This document shows positions 54,717 to 64,000 of a stretch of 64,000 nucleotides of DNA, piece by piece. The position numbers were made by a program, and so were the translations under genes. Position 1 is the first letter of the stretch. Each line of letters opens with the position of its first letter. Under the pieces are notes generated by a model. That model had not been told where the DNA came from. It saw only the letters and a program-made list of their open reading frames with translations, and ran no database searches. This DNA is from Amycolatopsis australiensis. Lineage in GTDB: Bacteria > Actinomycetota > Actinomycetes > Mycobacteriales > Pseudonocardiaceae. The stretch lies in assembly GCF_900119165.1 (NCBI RefSeq), contig NZ_FPJG01000006.1, positions 2,356,001 to 2,420,000 of the forward strand. Reading direction: 5' to 3'.

Positions 54717-55697
54717 TCAGGTGCGCACCGCGGCCGCGACCTTTCCGGCGTCCTCGATGCCCCGTTCCGGCGGCTCGTCCGGCAGCGGCAGCAGCACGAC
54801 CGAGCCGCTGCCGGCGCCGTGCAGTTCGCGGACCGCCGCGGCACAGGTGTCCAGATCACCGCAGACGGCCAGGCGGTCGATCCACTCCGGACGCAGGGCC
54901 GCCGCCAGTTCGTCCACAGTGGACGCCGAGTCGACCAGGGCCAGCAGCTCGGCGGCGAACGGCAGGCCCTCCACCTGCACGCGCGCGCCGGGTGTCAGCG
55001 ACTCCGCGACGGTCCGGCGGCCCCGTTCACGGTCGCCCAGCGCCAGCCAGTTGTACGTCACGAGCGCGTGGTGCGGTGGCGCGCCGTCCCGGGCCCGGCC
55101 GGGGGCGATGCCCGCCAGCGCCGTCCGCACGTACTCGGGTGGGGACGGCTCGGCCAGGATCGTCCCGTCCGCCGAGGCACCGGCCACGGCCAGCGACTTC
55201 GGGCGGCGGACCCCGGCCAGCACGGGCGGTACCGAGGACGGCGGGAACACCAGCTCGACCTCGTCCAGGTCGACGTGCCGGCCCGCGGCGGTGACCCGGT
55301 CGCCGGCGAGCAGCCTGCGGACCGCCACGAGCGTCTCGTCCAGCGCCGCCAGCGGCGAGGCCGGGTACGCGCCGATCTGCCGCATCCACGACGGCACGCC
55401 GTGCCCGAACCCGGCGATCAGGCGTCCGGGGTGCAGTTCCGCGAGCGCCGCCAGCTCCATCGCCGCGATCGCCGGGTTGCGCGCGACGGCGGGCAGGACG
55501 CCGATGCCGACCTTGATCGTCGACGTCACGGCCAGCGCCGTCGCGACGGTCGCGATCCCGGCGGCCCAGAAGCAGTCCTCGACGAGCCAGACCTCGTCGA
55601 GTCCGGCGTCTTCGGCCCGGCGGGCCAGCTCGACCAGCCGCGACGGCGGTTGCTCGCGGTTGATCCGGACCCCGACCGACGAGCTCGGCAGGTACAT
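54717..55697 (-). CDS. LLM-class flavin-dependent oxidoreductase
   Basis: 326 residues of the luciferase-like TIM barrel: VGVRINREQPPSRLVELARR at the start, AEDAGLDEVWLVEDCFW, IKVGIGVLPAVARNPAIAAM, LHPGRLIAGFGHG and a C-terminal LRPEWIDRLAVCGDLDTCA. The family uses F420 or FMN. GHGVPSWMRQIGA is typical of the mer-like branch. The gene begins 11 bp after a GNAT gene on the same strand, so they form an operon. Substrate unknown. Confidence 0.9.
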   Translation of the reverse strand: MYLPSSSVGVRINREQPPSRLVELARRAEDAGLDEVWLVEDCFWAAGIATVATALAVTSTIKVGIGVLPAVARNPAIAAMELAALAELHPGRLIAGFGHGVPSWMRQIGAYPASPLAALDETLVAVRRLLAGDRVTAAGRHVDLDEVELVFPPSSVPPVLAGVRRPKSLAVAGASADGTILAEPSPPEYVRTALAGIAPGRARDGAPPHHALVTYNWLALGDRERGRRTVAESLTPGARVQVEGLPFAAELLALVDSASTVDELAAALRPEWIDRLAVCGDLDTCAAAVRELHGAGSGSVVLLPLPDEPPERGIEDAGKVAAAVRT

Positions 55698-55708
55698 GGG
55701 AAGCCTCC

Positions 55709-56227
55709 TCAGAGCCGGGAGAACGCCGGCGCGTATTCGAACGCGCCCGCCTGCGTGGATGTGTAGCCGGTCAGCGTCCGGGCCTGGAAGTACCGGCCCC
55801 AGCCCGGGTCGGGTGCGGTGATGGAGAGCGTCGACGCGGCGACGAAGCCGAAGCGCGAGTAGAAGGCGGGCTCGCCGAGCAGGACGACGAGGCCGTAGCC
55901 GAGCGCGTCGGCCGCGCCGAGCACGGCGTGCATCAGGGCGGAGCCGACGCCGTGGGCCTGGTGCGCGGGCAGCACACCGACGGGCCCGAGCCCGACGGCG
56001 GAGGTGGTGTCCTCCCCGACGCGCGCCCGGCTGCCGCAGAGGTGCCCGACGAGGTCGCCTTCCCGGACGGCCACCAGCGACAACGCGTCGACGAGATCGC
56101 CATCGGCGCGCAGATCGTCGACGAGCGGAGCTTCGACCGGCGTGACGCCGGGTTCGCGCCGGAAGGCCTCGCGGTGGATCGCGTGGATGGTCGCCCGGTC
56201 GGCGGACGTCGCACGGCGGATCAGCAT
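55709..56227 (-). CDS. GNAT-family N-acetyltransferase (YhbS-like)
   Basis: 172 residues from ATG 56227 (AAGGTGG 6 nt upstream). It begins LIRRATSADRATIHAIHREA. The acetyl-CoA motif is VGVLPAHQAHGVGSALMHAV, and VVLLGEPAFYSRFGFVAAST is the conserved segment of the YhbS-type acetyltransferases. Substrate unknown. It is the first gene of a two-gene operon with the LLM oxidoreductase. Confidence 0.9.
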   Translation of the reverse strand: MLIRRATSADRATIHAIHREAFRREPGVTPVEAPLVDDLRADGDLVDALSLVAVREGDLVGHLCGSRARVGEDTTSAVGLGPVGVLPAHQAHGVGSALMHAVLGAADALGYGLVVLLGEPAFYSRFGFVAASTLSITAPDPGWGRYFQARTLTGYTSTQAGAFEYAPAFSRL

Positions 56228-56292
56228 GCCCGCCACCTTGCCCGGTACGGGCGAGCGGCGAAAGCCGATTTCGGGGCTCGCGGCGGCTGAAA

Positions 56293-56338
56293 CGGCGAAG
56301 GCCTCCTCACCGGAGAAACCGGGAGGAGGCCTTCGCCG
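56293..56338 (-). terminator. Terminator of kgd
   Basis: Perfect 16-bp stem CGGCGAAGGCCTCCTC / GAGGAGGCCTTCGCCG with a 14-nt loop, just after the kgd stop. Confidence 0.88.
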
Positions 56339-56349
56339 TGGTCAAGCGA

Positions 56350-59300
56350 TCAGTCGAACGCCTTCGCGATCAGCGCCTTCTGCTCCACCTCGTGCACCTT
56401 CGACGAGCCGGCCGACGGCGCGGCCATCGGGCGCCGCGACACGACCTGCAGGCCCGAGAGCAGCTCCGGGAACTTCCGCGGCAGGTTGAGCCCGAAGAAC
56501 GGCCACGCGCCCTGGTTCTCCGGCTCCTCCTGGACCCAGGTCACCTGCTGCGCGTTCGTGTACCGCTCCAGCGCCGCCACCAGCTTCTTCTTCGGCAGCG
56601 GGTAGTACTGCTCGATCCGCACGATCGCGACGTCGTGCGCCTCGCGCTTCGTCCGCTCCGCGACCAGCTCCCAGTACAGCTTCCCGGAGGTCAGCAGCAC
56701 CTTGCGGATCTTCGACGGGTCCGGCGTCGTGTCGTCGATGACGGACATGAAGCGGCTCTCGCCGGTGAAGTCCTCGACCGGCGACGTCGCGGCCTTGTTG
56801 CGCAGCATCGACTTCGGCGTGAAGACGATCAGCGGACGCTGGATGCCGTCGAGGGCGTGGCGGCGCAGCAGGTGGAAGTAGTTCGCCGGGGTCGACGGGA
56901 CCGCCACTGTCATCGAGCCCTCCGCGCACAGCGAGAGGAACCGCTCGATGCGGCCGGACGTGTGGTCCGGGCCCTGGCCCTCGTGGCCGTGCGGCAGCAG
57001 CAGCACGACGTCCGAGCGCTGGCCCCACTTGGCTTCACCCGAAGAGATGTACTCGTCGATGACGGTCTGCGCGCCGTTGACGAAGTCACCGAACTGCGCT
57101 TCCCACATCACCAGCGCCTCGGAGTTCGCCACCGAGTAGCCGTACTCGAAGCCGACGGCCGCGTACTCCGACAGCGCCGAGTCGTAGATCATCACGCGGC
57201 CCTGGCCGTCGGCCAGGTTCTGCAGCGGCGCGTACTCCTGGCCGGTCTTGCGGTCGATGAACACCGAGTGCCGCTGGGTGAACGTGCCGCGTCGCGAGTC
57301 CTGGCCGGACAGCCGCACGAGACGGCCTTCCATCGCCAGCGACCCGAAGGCGAGCAGCTCGCCGAACGCCCAGTCGATGTCGCCTTCGCGCGACATCTTG
57401 TGCCGCCGCTCCATGACCGGCTTGACGCGCGGGTGCGGGGTGAAGCCCTCGGGGATGTTCACGAACGCGTCGCCGATGCGCTCGATGACCTCGCGGTCGA
57501 CCGACGTCTTCACCTTCGCCGGCACCTGCTGCTCCTCCTCGACGGAGGGGCTGGCCTTCGCCGGGTGCTTCTCCAGCTCGCGGACCTCGTTGAAGACGTG
57601 CTCCAGCTGGCTCGAGAAGTCGCGCAGCGCGGCCTCGGCCTCTTCGACGGAGATGTCGCCACGGCCGATCAGCGACTCGGTGTAGGTCTTCCGGACCGAG
57701 CGCTTCGTGTCGATGATGTCGTACATCGCCGGCTGCGTCATCGACGGGTCGTCGCCCTCGTTGTGGCCGCGGCGGCGGTAGCAGATGAGGTCGATGACGA
57801 CGTCCTTGTGGAACGCCTGCCGGTAGTCGACGGCCAGCTTGGCCACCCAGTGCGCGGCCTCCGGGTCGTCGCCGTTGACGTGGAAGATCGGCGAGCCGAT
57901 CATCTTCGCGACGTCGGTGGCGTACTGCGACGAACGCGAGTGCTCCGGCGCGGTCGTGAAGCCGACCTGGTTGTTGACGATGACGTGCACGGTGCCGCCG
58001 GTGCGGTACCCGCGCAGCAGCGCCAGGTTCAGCGTCTCGGCCACGACGCCCTGGCCCGCGAAGGCCGCGTCGCCGTGCATCAGGACCGGCAGGACGGTGT
58101 AGCCCTCGCCGCCCTTGTCGAGGATGTCCTGCTTCGCGCGGACGATGCCCTCGAGCACCGGGTCGACCGTCTCCAGGTGGGACGGATTCGCGGTCAGCGA
58201 CACCTTCGTCTCGCCGTCGCCGAACATGCGGAAGTACTTGCCCTCGGCGCCGAGGTGGTACTTCACGTCGCCGGAGCCGTGCGCCTGGCCCGGGTCGAGG
58301 TTGCCCTCGAACTCCTGGAAGATCTGGCTGATCGGCTTGCCGACGATGTTGGCCAGCACGTTGAGGCGGCCGCGGTGCGGCATGCCGATGACGACCTCGT
58401 CCAGCTCGTGCTCGGCGGCCTTGTCGAGGATCGTGTCGAGCAGCGGGATCGCCGTCTCGCCGCCCTCCAGCGAGAACCGCTTCTGGCCGACGTACTTGGT
58501 CTGCAGGAACGTCTCGAACGCTTCGGCGGCGTTCAGCTTCGAGAGCACGTACTTCTGGACCGCGGGGTCCGGCTTCTCGTGCGGGATCTCGACGCGCTCC
58601 TGGATCCAGCGCCGCTCCTCGGGGTCGAGGATGTGCGTGTACTCGATGCCGACCGTGCGGCAGTAGGAGTTGCGCAGCACGCCCAGGATGTCGCGCAGCT
58701 TCATCCGCTCCTGGCCGGCGAAGCCGCCGACCGGGAACTCGCGGTCGAGGTCCCAGAGCGTCAGGCCGTGGGACAGCACGTCCAGGTCGGCGTGGCTGCG
58801 CTGGCGGTAGTTCAGCGGGTCCGTGTCGGCCATCAGGTGGCCGCGCATCCGGAACGCGTCGATCAGCTCGATGACGCGGGCGGTCTTGTCGACCGGGCCC
58901 TCGGGGATGTCGGCGACCCAGCGGATCGGCTCGTACGGCAGGCGCAGGCTGGTGAAGACGTCGTCGTAGAAGCCGTCTTCGCCGAGCAGCAGCTCGTGGA
59001 TGCGCTTGAGGAACTCGCCCGACTCCGCACCCTGGATGATGCGGTGGTCGTAGGTCGAGGTCAGCGTCATGATCTTGCTGATGCCGAGGTCGACCAGGGT
59101 TTTCTCGCTGGTGCCCTCGAACGCGGCCGGGTACTGCATGGCGCCGACGCCGATGATGGCGCCCTGGCCGGCCTGCAGCCGCGGCACCGAGTGGTTGGTG
59201 CCGATGCCGCCCGGGTTGGTCAGCGAGATCGTGGTGCCGGAGAAGTCGTCGGCGGTGAGCTTGTTGTTGCGGGCCTTCTTGACGATGTCCTCGTACGCCT

Positions 59301-60057
59301 GCCAGAACTGCAGGAACGTCATGTCCTCGACGCCCTTGATCGAGGCGACGACGAGGTTGCGCGAGCCGTCCTTGCCCTTCATGTCGATCGCGAGCCCGAA
59401 GTTGACGTGCTCCGGCGTGACCGCGAACGGCTTCCCGTCGATCAGCTGGTAGTGCCGGTTCATGTTCGGGAAGTCCTTCAGCGCCCGCACCATGGCGTAG
59501 CCGATGAGGTGCGTGAAGGAGATCTTGCCGCCGCGGGTGCGCTTGAGGTGGTTGTTGATGACGATGCGGTTGTCGGCCATCAGCTTGGCCGGGACCGCGC
59601 GCACGCTCGTCGCGGTGGGGACGCTCAGCGAGGCGTCCATGTTCTTGGCGATGGCCGCCGCGGCGCCGCGCAGCTGCTTCGACTCCGGCTCTTCCTTCTT
59701 CGCTTCGGCCTTCGGCTCGGCCTTGGCCGCCGGCTTCGGCGCGGGCTTCGGCTCCGGCTTGGCGGCCGGCTTCGGCTCCGGCTTCGCGGCCGGGGCCGAC
59801 TGCTTGGCCGCCGACTCCGCGTTCTGGACGGCCTTGGCCGAGGGCTGGGCCGCCTGGCCGTTCGTGGCCGGCTTGGCTTCGGCCTGCTGCCGGGCGTTGT
59901 CCGCCTTGGCCTGCGCGTTCTGCGTCGGCTTGAAGTCCGCGAAGAAGTCGTGCCATGCGGCATCGACTGAGGAAGGGTCGGCGAGGAACTGGTCGTACAT
60001 CTCTTCGACCAGCCACTCGTTGGGGCCGAACTGTGACGCAGGGCTGCTGCTGGACAC
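56350..60057 (-). CDS. kgd: Multifunctional 2-oxoglutarate decarboxylase/dehydrogenase (Kgd)
   Basis: 1235 residues from GTG 60057. Layout: an N-terminal E1-type segment ([18 protein letters not shown]), an Ala/Lys/Pro linker (about 50-130, with repeated KPEPKP), an E2-like succinyltransferase domain with catalytic His338 in TYDHRIIQG and [15 protein letters not shown], then the ThDP-dependent E1 domain (about 400-1235) with [33 protein letters not shown] and [14 protein letters not shown]. It lacks a lipoyl domain and takes one from DlaT. It acts on 2-oxoglutarate in the TCA cycle; activity is controlled by the FHA protein GarA. Confidence 0.97.
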   Translation of the reverse strand: MSSSSPASQFGPNEWLVEEMYDQFLADPSSVDAAWHDFFADFKPTQNAQAKADNARQQAEAKPATNGQAAQPSAKAVQNAESAAKQSAPAAKPEPKPAAKPEPKPAPKPAAKAEPKAEAKKEEPESKQLRGAAAAIAKNMDASLSVPTATSVRAVPAKLMADNRIVINNHLKRTRGGKISFTHLIGYAMVRALKDFPNMNRHYQLIDGKPFAVTPEHVNFGLAIDMKGKDGSRNLVVASIKGVEDMTFLQFWQAYEDIVKKARNNKLTADDFSGTTISLTNPGGIGTNHSVPRLQAGQGAIIGVGAMQYPAAFEGTSEKTLVDLGISKIMTLTSTYDHRIIQGAESGEFLKRIHELLLGEDGFYDDVFTSLRLPYEPIRWVADIPEGPVDKTARVIELIDAFRMRGHLMADTDPLNYRQRSHADLDVLSHGLTLWDLDREFPVGGFAGQERMKLRDILGVLRNSYCRTVGIEYTHILDPEERRWIQERVEIPHEKPDPAVQKYVLSKLNAAEAFETFLQTKYVGQKRFSLEGGETAIPLLDTILDKAAEHELDEVVIGMPHRGRLNVLANIVGKPISQIFQEFEGNLDPGQAHGSGDVKYHLGAEGKYFRMFGDGETKVSLTANPSHLETVDPVLEGIVRAKQDILDKGGEGYTVLPVLMHGDAAFAGQGVVAETLNLALLRGYRTGGTVHVIVNNQVGFTTAPEHSRSSQYATDVAKMIGSPIFHVNGDDPEAAHWVAKLAVDYRQAFHKDVVIDLICYRRRGHNEGDDPSMTQPAMYDIIDTKRSVRKTYTESLIGRGDISVEEAEAALRDFSSQLEHVFNEVRELEKHPAKASPSVEEEQQVPAKVKTSVDREVIERIGDAFVNIPEGFTPHPRVKPVMERRHKMSREGDIDWAFGELLAFGSLAMEGRLVRLSGQDSRRGTFTQRHSVFIDRKTGQEYAPLQNLADGQGRVMIYDSALSEYAAVGFEYGYSVANSEALVMWEAQFGDFVNGAQTVIDEYISSGEAKWGQRSDVVLLLPHGHEGQGPDHTSGRIERFLSLCAEGSMTVAVPSTPANYFHLLRRHALDGIQRPLIVFTPKSMLRNKAATSPVEDFTGESRFMSVIDDTTPDPSKIRKVLLTSGKLYWELVAERTKREAHDVAIVRIEQYYPLPKKKLVAALERYTNAQQVTWVQEEPENQGAWPFFGLNLPRKFPELLSGLQVVSRRPMAAPSAGSSKVHEVEQKALIAKAFD

Positions 60058-60315
60058 GGCTTGGGCTCGCCTCTATCCGTCTCGATCTCGATCATGAATC
60101 CGCTGATGCGCCTACCAGGCTAACCCCCTCGGTGACGCCGTTGTGATGGAACCGGCCTGTGTGAGGCGTGGCGCACTAGGGGATCGGTCACTGACTCGAT
60201 CAAGATGTGCTAAGGGAACCTTAAGCGCTGGACCCGGTACAGGGTTCGCGGGCTCTTGCCTCCCGGTTCGCCGACGGGCCGCCGGGCGTTCACCGCGGCG
60301 CGGTCCCCTGGGAGG

Positions 60316-60588
60316 ATGTGGCTGGTCGAATGTCCTTCCTTCTGGGACCAGGGCCTGGTACGGCCGCTGGTCACCGAGTCGGGCGCGGTCGTGCTGCGGT
60401 GCGACTCGTGCTTCGCGGTGTGGCCGACACTGGCCGACTTCGAAGAGATGGAGTGGGTCGAGCCCGACGAGCCGGACTGGCTGGTCGGCGCCGGCGTGCA
60501 CGTCCGGCCGGGGACCGTCCGGTGGGCGTCGCGGTCCGACGTCGAGGCGGCGGGGCTGGGATCGCTGAAGTGGCGGGCGCTGCCCTAG
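60316..60588 (+). CDS. Small hypothetical protein with a CxxC motif
   Basis: 90 residues from ATG 60316; GGGAGG touches this start codon, so the true start may be elsewhere, for example TTG 60256. It contains VVLRCDSCFAVWPTLADFEEM, a two-Cys element as in half zinc ribbons, and acidic EWVEPDEPDW. No family is recognised. Its stop shares CTAG with the convergent DUF4291 gene. Confidence 0.6.
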   Translation: MWLVECPSFWDQGLVRPLVTESGAVVLRCDSCFAVWPTLADFEEMEWVEPDEPDWLVGAGVHVRPGTVRWASRSDVEAAGLGSLKWRALP

Positions 60589-61064
60589 CCGGCAGGAAGC
60601 TCGTATGGCGGCTCGTACGGCACGAGTTTGACCGCCAGATGGAGCTGGTCGGTGGCCAGGAGCCCGGCGATGTCCCGGATGACCGGGGTGACGTCGGTGA
60701 TGGCGGTGATCCATTCGCCGAGCAGCTCGCTGCCGAGCCGGATCGCCTGGAAGTTCAGCGCCGTGTGGTCGAGATCTCGCTCCGGGACCCACTCGGCACG
60801 CTGCTTGAGCGCTCGCTCGAAGCCGTCGCGGGTGAGGTCGACCGCCAGGACGCGTTCGTGGCCGGGTTTGCTCCCGTTGCCGCTCGCGTAGGCCGCTAGG
60901 CGGAACGACGGCGTGATCCACACCGTTTCGTCCCGGCTGCCGAAGGCCTGCTGCTCGAGCGCGGCGTCGGCGACCGCGGGCGAGCAGGCCTGGTAGACCC
61001 GGACGGTCGTCTCGGTTTGCGCCGCCCGGACCTGCCGGTCGGGGACCCGCTTCTCTTCGAACAT
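60585..61064 (-). CDS. DUF4291-family protein
   Basis: 159 residues from ATG 61064. The sequence TTVRVYQACSPAVADAALEQ ... ETVWITPSFRLAAYASGNGSKPGHERVLAVDLTR follows the DUF4291 pattern (IRVYQAYsp ... WIKPSFLWM ... KPGQERVLAI). Function unknown, though the family is wide-spread in bacteria and fungi. About 60 bp upstream lies the ABC exporter, transcribed the same way. Confidence 0.85.
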   Translation of the reverse strand: MFEEKRVPDRQVRAAQTETTVRVYQACSPAVADAALEQQAFGSRDETVWITPSFRLAAYASGNGSKPGHERVLAVDLTRDGFERALKQRAEWVPERDLDHTALNFQAIRLGSELLGEWITAITDVTPVIRDIAGLLATDQLHLAVKLVPYEPPYELPAG

Positions 61065-61114
61065 GCCCGGAATGCTCCCAGCGCCCCGGCCGCCCGGCCA
61101 CGGACTTTCGGTGG

Positions 61115-64000
61115 TCAGCCCAGAGCCCACAGCCGGGCGTAGTGGCCGTCGGCGGCCAACAGCTCCTCGTGGGTCCCGGTCTCCGCGATCCGGCCGTGGT
61201 CGAGGACCACGATGCGGTCCGCCTTCGCCGCCGTCGCCAATCGGTGGGCGACCACGAACGTCGTGCGGCGGCGGGCCACCGTCTCCGTCGCGCGCAGGAC
61301 CGCTGCTTCCGTCGACGGGTCGAGGGCCGCCGTCGCCTCGTCCAGCAGCAGGACGTCCGGGTCCACCAGCTCCGCGCGGGCCAGCGCCACCAGCTGCCGC
61401 TGCCCGGCCGACAGCGACCGGCCGCGCTCACCCACCGGCTGCAGGAAGCCCGCCGGCAGGGCCGCGACGCCGTCCAGCGCGCCCACCGCCCGGACCGCCG
61501 CCTCGACCTCCGCGTCGGACGCCGACGGACGCCCGTAGCGGACGTTGTCCGCGACCGTGCCCGAGAACAGGTGCGCCTCCTGCGGCACCACGCCCATCCG
61601 GCGCCGCAGCCCGGCCAGCTCGTACTCGCGCACGTCCGTGCCGTCGATGCGGACCTCGCCGCCGGTAGCGTCGTAGTAGCGGGCCACCAGCTTCACCGCC
61701 GTCGACTTGCCGGCCCCGGTCGCGCCGACCAGCGCGACGGTCTCCCCGGCCGCGACGTCGAGCGAGAACTGCTCCAGCGCCTTCGCCTCGGCGCCGGTGT
61801 AGGAGAAGTCGACCTCCTTGAACGACACCTCGCCGCGCAGCCGCGCCGGCACCGCCACCGGGTGCTCCGCCGCCGGCACCGACGTCGGCGTCCGCAGCAG
61901 GTCGCCGATCCGGTTGAGGCCGACGCGGGCCTGCTGGTAGCCGTCGAACACCGACGACAGCTGCTGGATCGGTGAGAAGAACTGCTGCAGGTACAGCAGG
62001 AACGCCAGCAGCACGCCGGCCGACAGCGTGCCCGCCGAGACGCGGTTCGCGCCCGCCACCAGCACCGTCGTCGTCGCCAGGTCGGACAGCAACGCCACCA
62101 GCGGGAAGTACGTCGCGACATACCGCTGTGCGCGCAGCCGCGAGCGGCGGTACTCGTCGCTGCGCGACGCGAACGCCTCCGCGGAGCGGTCTTCGCGCGT
62201 GTACGCCTGGGCGACCCGCAGCCCGCTGACGTTCTCCTGCATGTCCGCGTTGACGACGCTGACCCGCTCGCGGGCCTCGTTGTACGCCTTCGACGCCGCC
62301 CGCCGGAAGATCACCGTGGCCACCGCCAGCACCGGCACCATCGCCAGCGCGTACAGCGCCAGCCCGGCGTCGGTGACCAGCAGCGCGGCCGTGATCCCCG
62401 CCAGCGTCAGCGCGCTGACGACCGCGGTGGCCAGGCCGGTCTGCAGGAACGTCGAGAGCGCGTCGACGTCCGTCGTCATCCGGGTCATGATCTTCCCGGA
62501 CAGCTCCCGCTCGTAGTAGTCGAGCCCGAGCCGCTGCAGGTGCGCGTAGCTGCGGACGCGCAACGAGTACAGCACCGTCTCGCCCACCCGCGAAGTCAGC
62601 CGGGTCTGCGCGAACACGACCAGCCAGTCGGCCGCGATCACCGCGGCGCCGATCCCGGCGGCCAGCCAGATCAGCCACTCGACACCCGGCCGGACGCCGT
62701 GGTCGACGCCGAACTGGTACAGCGCCGGCAGCGCGATCGACGCCAGCGCGTCGGCCGCCACCAGCCCGATCACCACGGCCAGCGGCCAGCGCACCGGCCG
62801 CAGCAGCCGGGCCAGCCGGAAGCCGGGGTCCGGCGCGGTCACGTCCACATCGGGCAGCCGCGGTTCGTCCGTCGCCGCGGGCAGCTTGCGCACGCCTTCG
62901 ATCAGCTCCGGGGTCGGCGGCACGTCGAGGCCGCCGCCCCCGCCGACGAACCCGCTGCTGTTCACGTCACCGCTGCGGCGGCGGGCGGCGTCGGCCAGTT
63001 CGTCGACCTCGTCCCGGCTTTCGTCGCGCGGCCACAGCGCCGGCGTGACGCCGTCCTGGCCGCGGTCGAGGCCTTCGCAGCGGTGCTTCTCTTCGACGTC
63101 GTCACCCGGGCCCGCGACCAGCTCGCGGAACAGCGGGCACCGCGCCATCAGCTCGGCCTCGGTGCCGACGTCGACGACGCGGCCCTCGTCGAGCACCGCG
63201 ATCCGGTCGGCGAGCGCCAGCGTCGAGCGCCGGTGCGCGATCAGCAGGGTCGTGCGGCTCGCGGTCACCGAGCGCAGGGTCTCGTGGATCGCCGCCTCGG
63301 TGACGGTGTCGATGGCCGAGGTCGCGTCGTCGAGGATCAGGATCCGCGGGTCGGTGATCAGCGCCCTGGCCAGGCCGAGCCGCTGCCGCTGACCGCCGGA
63401 GAGGGTCAGCCCGCGCTCGCCGACCAGCGTGTCGTAGCCCTCCGGCAGGGCGCGGATGAACTCGTCGGCCTCCGCCGCGCGGGCGGCCGCGACGATCTCC
63501 TCGTCGCTCGCGTCCGGGCGGCCGTACGCGAGGTTGTCCCGGATCGAGGAGGAGAACAGGAACGCCTCCTCGAACACCACGCCGATCGCCTGCCGCAGCT
63601 GCCGCAGCGGGACGTCACGCACGTCGAGGCCGCCGACCCGGACCGCGCCCGCGTGCACGTCGTAGAACCGGGGCAGCAGCAGGGAGATCGTCGACTTCCC
63701 GGACCCGGCGGTGCCGACCAGTGCGAGGGTCTCGCCCGGGTTCGCGGTCACCGACAGCCCGTCCAGGACCGGCTCGGTGCGCGTGTAGCCGAAGCGGACC
63801 TCCGCCAGCTCCACGCCGAGCGGCCCCGGAGGCAGCGGCCGCGCGCCGGGGGAGTCGACGACCTCGGGCTGCGCGTCGATCAGCTCGTACACGCGCTCGG
63901 CGCCGGCGCGGGTCAGCTGCGCTTGCACGACCAGGCCGGACAGCATCCGGGCCGGCCCGATCAGCGTCGCCAGGTAGGTCGCGAACGCGAGGAAGGTGCC
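61115..64000 (-). CDS. Fused two-half ABC exporter, truncated at the window edge
   Basis: The frame continues past base 64000; at least 961 residues are present. From the N side: end of membrane domain 1 (FLAFATYLATLIGPARM), ATPase 1 (LVGTAGSGKSTIS, LSGGQRQRLGLARAL, ILILDDATSAIDT), a second six-helix membrane domain, and ATPase 2 (LVGATGAGKST, LSAGQRQLVALARAEL, VLLLDEATAALD). In ATPase 1 the catalytic Glu after Walker B is Asp, and in ATPase 2 the signature is LSAGQ. Those two belong to the same composite site, as in asymmetric exporters. The exported substrate is unknown. Confidence 0.93.
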   Translation of the reverse strand, partial: GTFLAFATYLATLIGPARMLSGLVVQAQLTRAGAERVYELIDAQPEVVDSPGARPLPPGPLGVELAEVRFGYTRTEPVLDGLSVTANPGETLALVGTAGSGKSTISLLLPRFYDVHAGAVRVGGLDVRDVPLRQLRQAIGVVFEEAFLFSSSIRDNLAYGRPDASDEEIVAAARAAEADEFIRALPEGYDTLVGERGLTLSGGQRQRLGLARALITDPRILILDDATSAIDTVTEAAIHETLRSVTASRTTLLIAHRRSTLALADRIAVLDEGRVVDVGTEAELMARCPLFRELVAGPGDDVEEKHRCEGLDRGQDGVTPALWPRDESRDEVDELADAARRRSGDVNSSGFVGGGGGLDVPPTPELIEGVRKLPAATDEPRLPDVDVTAPDPGFRLARLLRPVRWPLAVVIGLVAADALASIALPALYQFGVDHGVRPGVEWLIWLAAGIGAAVIAADWLVVFAQTRLTSRVGETVLYSLRVRSYAHLQRLGLDYYERELSGKIMTRMTTDVDALSTFLQTGLATAVVSALTLAGITAALLVTDAGLALYALAMVPVLAVATVIFRRAASKAYNEARERVSVVNADMQENVSGLRVAQAYTREDRSAEAFASRSDEYRRSRLRAQRYVATYFPLVALLSDLATTTVLVAGANRVSAGTLSAGVLLAFLLYLQQFFSPIQQLSSVFDGYQQARVGLNRIGDLLRTPTSVPAAEHPVAVPARLRGEVSFKEVDFSYTGAEAKALEQFSLDVAAGETVALVGATGAGKSTAVKLVARYYDATGGEVRIDGTDVREYELAGLRRRMGVVPQEAHLFSGTVADNVRYGRPSASDAEVEAAVRAVGALDGVAALPAGFLQPVGERGRSLSAGQRQLVALARAELVDPDVLLLDEATAALDPSTEAAVLRATETVARRRTTFVVAHRLATAAKADRIVVLDHGRIAETGTHEELLAADGHYARLWALG

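Noticed and set aside
51804..55766. A 1320-residue plus-strand frame across five genes
   Set aside because: It crosses lysE, the Tet(X)-like, TetR and LLM genes in the wrong frame; its sequence is compositionally absurd for a protein.
56338..59970. A 1210-residue open frame antisense to kgd
   Set aside because: It is the shadow of kgd, low-complexity and without a recognised family.

Overview
The window is high-GC chromosomal DNA from an actinomycete. Gene content and order point to the Pseudonocardiales, probably Amycolatopsis or a close relative (inferred from family knowledge, not from a search). It carries WhiB1, MtrAB-LpqB, PdtaS, a SigR/SigH-RsrA pair, the 24-residue ribosomal protein bL37, the fused 2-oxoglutarate decarboxylase Kgd, many GTG/TTG starts and many 4-bp ATGA/GTGA overlaps. 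There are no tRNA or rRNA genes, insertion sequences, phage genes or CRISPR arrays.

Layout. 1-41.3 kb is an old core block. Gene by gene it follows the region of Mycobacterium tuberculosis from manA to the Rv3214 phosphatase: manA (fragment), ahcY, tmk, mtrA-mtrB-lpqB, comF, hpf, secA, Rv3235-like, a WS/DGAT acyltransferase, a DUF6912-like protein, rsgA, a YedK/HMCES-type peptidase, sigR-rsrA, bL37, a TB7.3-like biotinyl protein, pdtaS, whiB1, a diacylglycerol-kinase-like protein, a membrane protein, a GNAT enzyme and a histidine phosphatase. Lineage-specific genes sit inside the block: an AfsR/SARP regulator, CDF and APC transporters, a LANTG cell-wall protein, a large membrane protein, a papain-like secreted protease with a coupled membrane-anchored partner, an IclR regulator and two paralogous lipoproteins.

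41.3-56.2 kb is accessory: a hotdog-fold protein, a secreted protein, Tat-exported cholesterol oxidase, a MarR-SRPBCC pair, RfbC, malic enzyme, a BpsA-like (DUF43) aminopropyltransferase homologue, a four-gene osmoprotectant ABC importer, a LysE exporter, a Tet(X)-like flavoprotein divergent from a TetR repressor across a 34-bp operator, an LLM oxidoreductase and a GNAT enzyme. 56.3-64 kb returns to core metabolism (kgd), then two small hypotheticals and a fused two-half ABC exporter that runs off the right edge.

How the genes work together. MtrAB-LpqB controls envelope and division. SecA and Hpf handle export and ribosome hibernation. SigR-RsrA senses thiol oxidation, with a matching autoregulatory promoter. 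WhiB1 is an Fe-S/NO-responsive regulator with three CRP-type boxes upstream. The OpuC-like operon imports compatible solutes. Kgd and malic enzyme feed central carbon metabolism.

The most notable signals are non-coding or subtle. They are a perfect SigR-type promoter placed so that a leaderless, 48-residue-longer SigR isoform would be made; three CRP boxes phased at 70 and 50 bp upstream of whiB1; the tiny bL37 gene; three convergent gene pairs that share a CTAG/TTAG stop overlap; intergenic cloverleaf and inverted repeats of a type known from Amycolatopsis; an in-frame repeat-bearing insertion in ComF; and several proteins whose expected catalytic residue is replaced.
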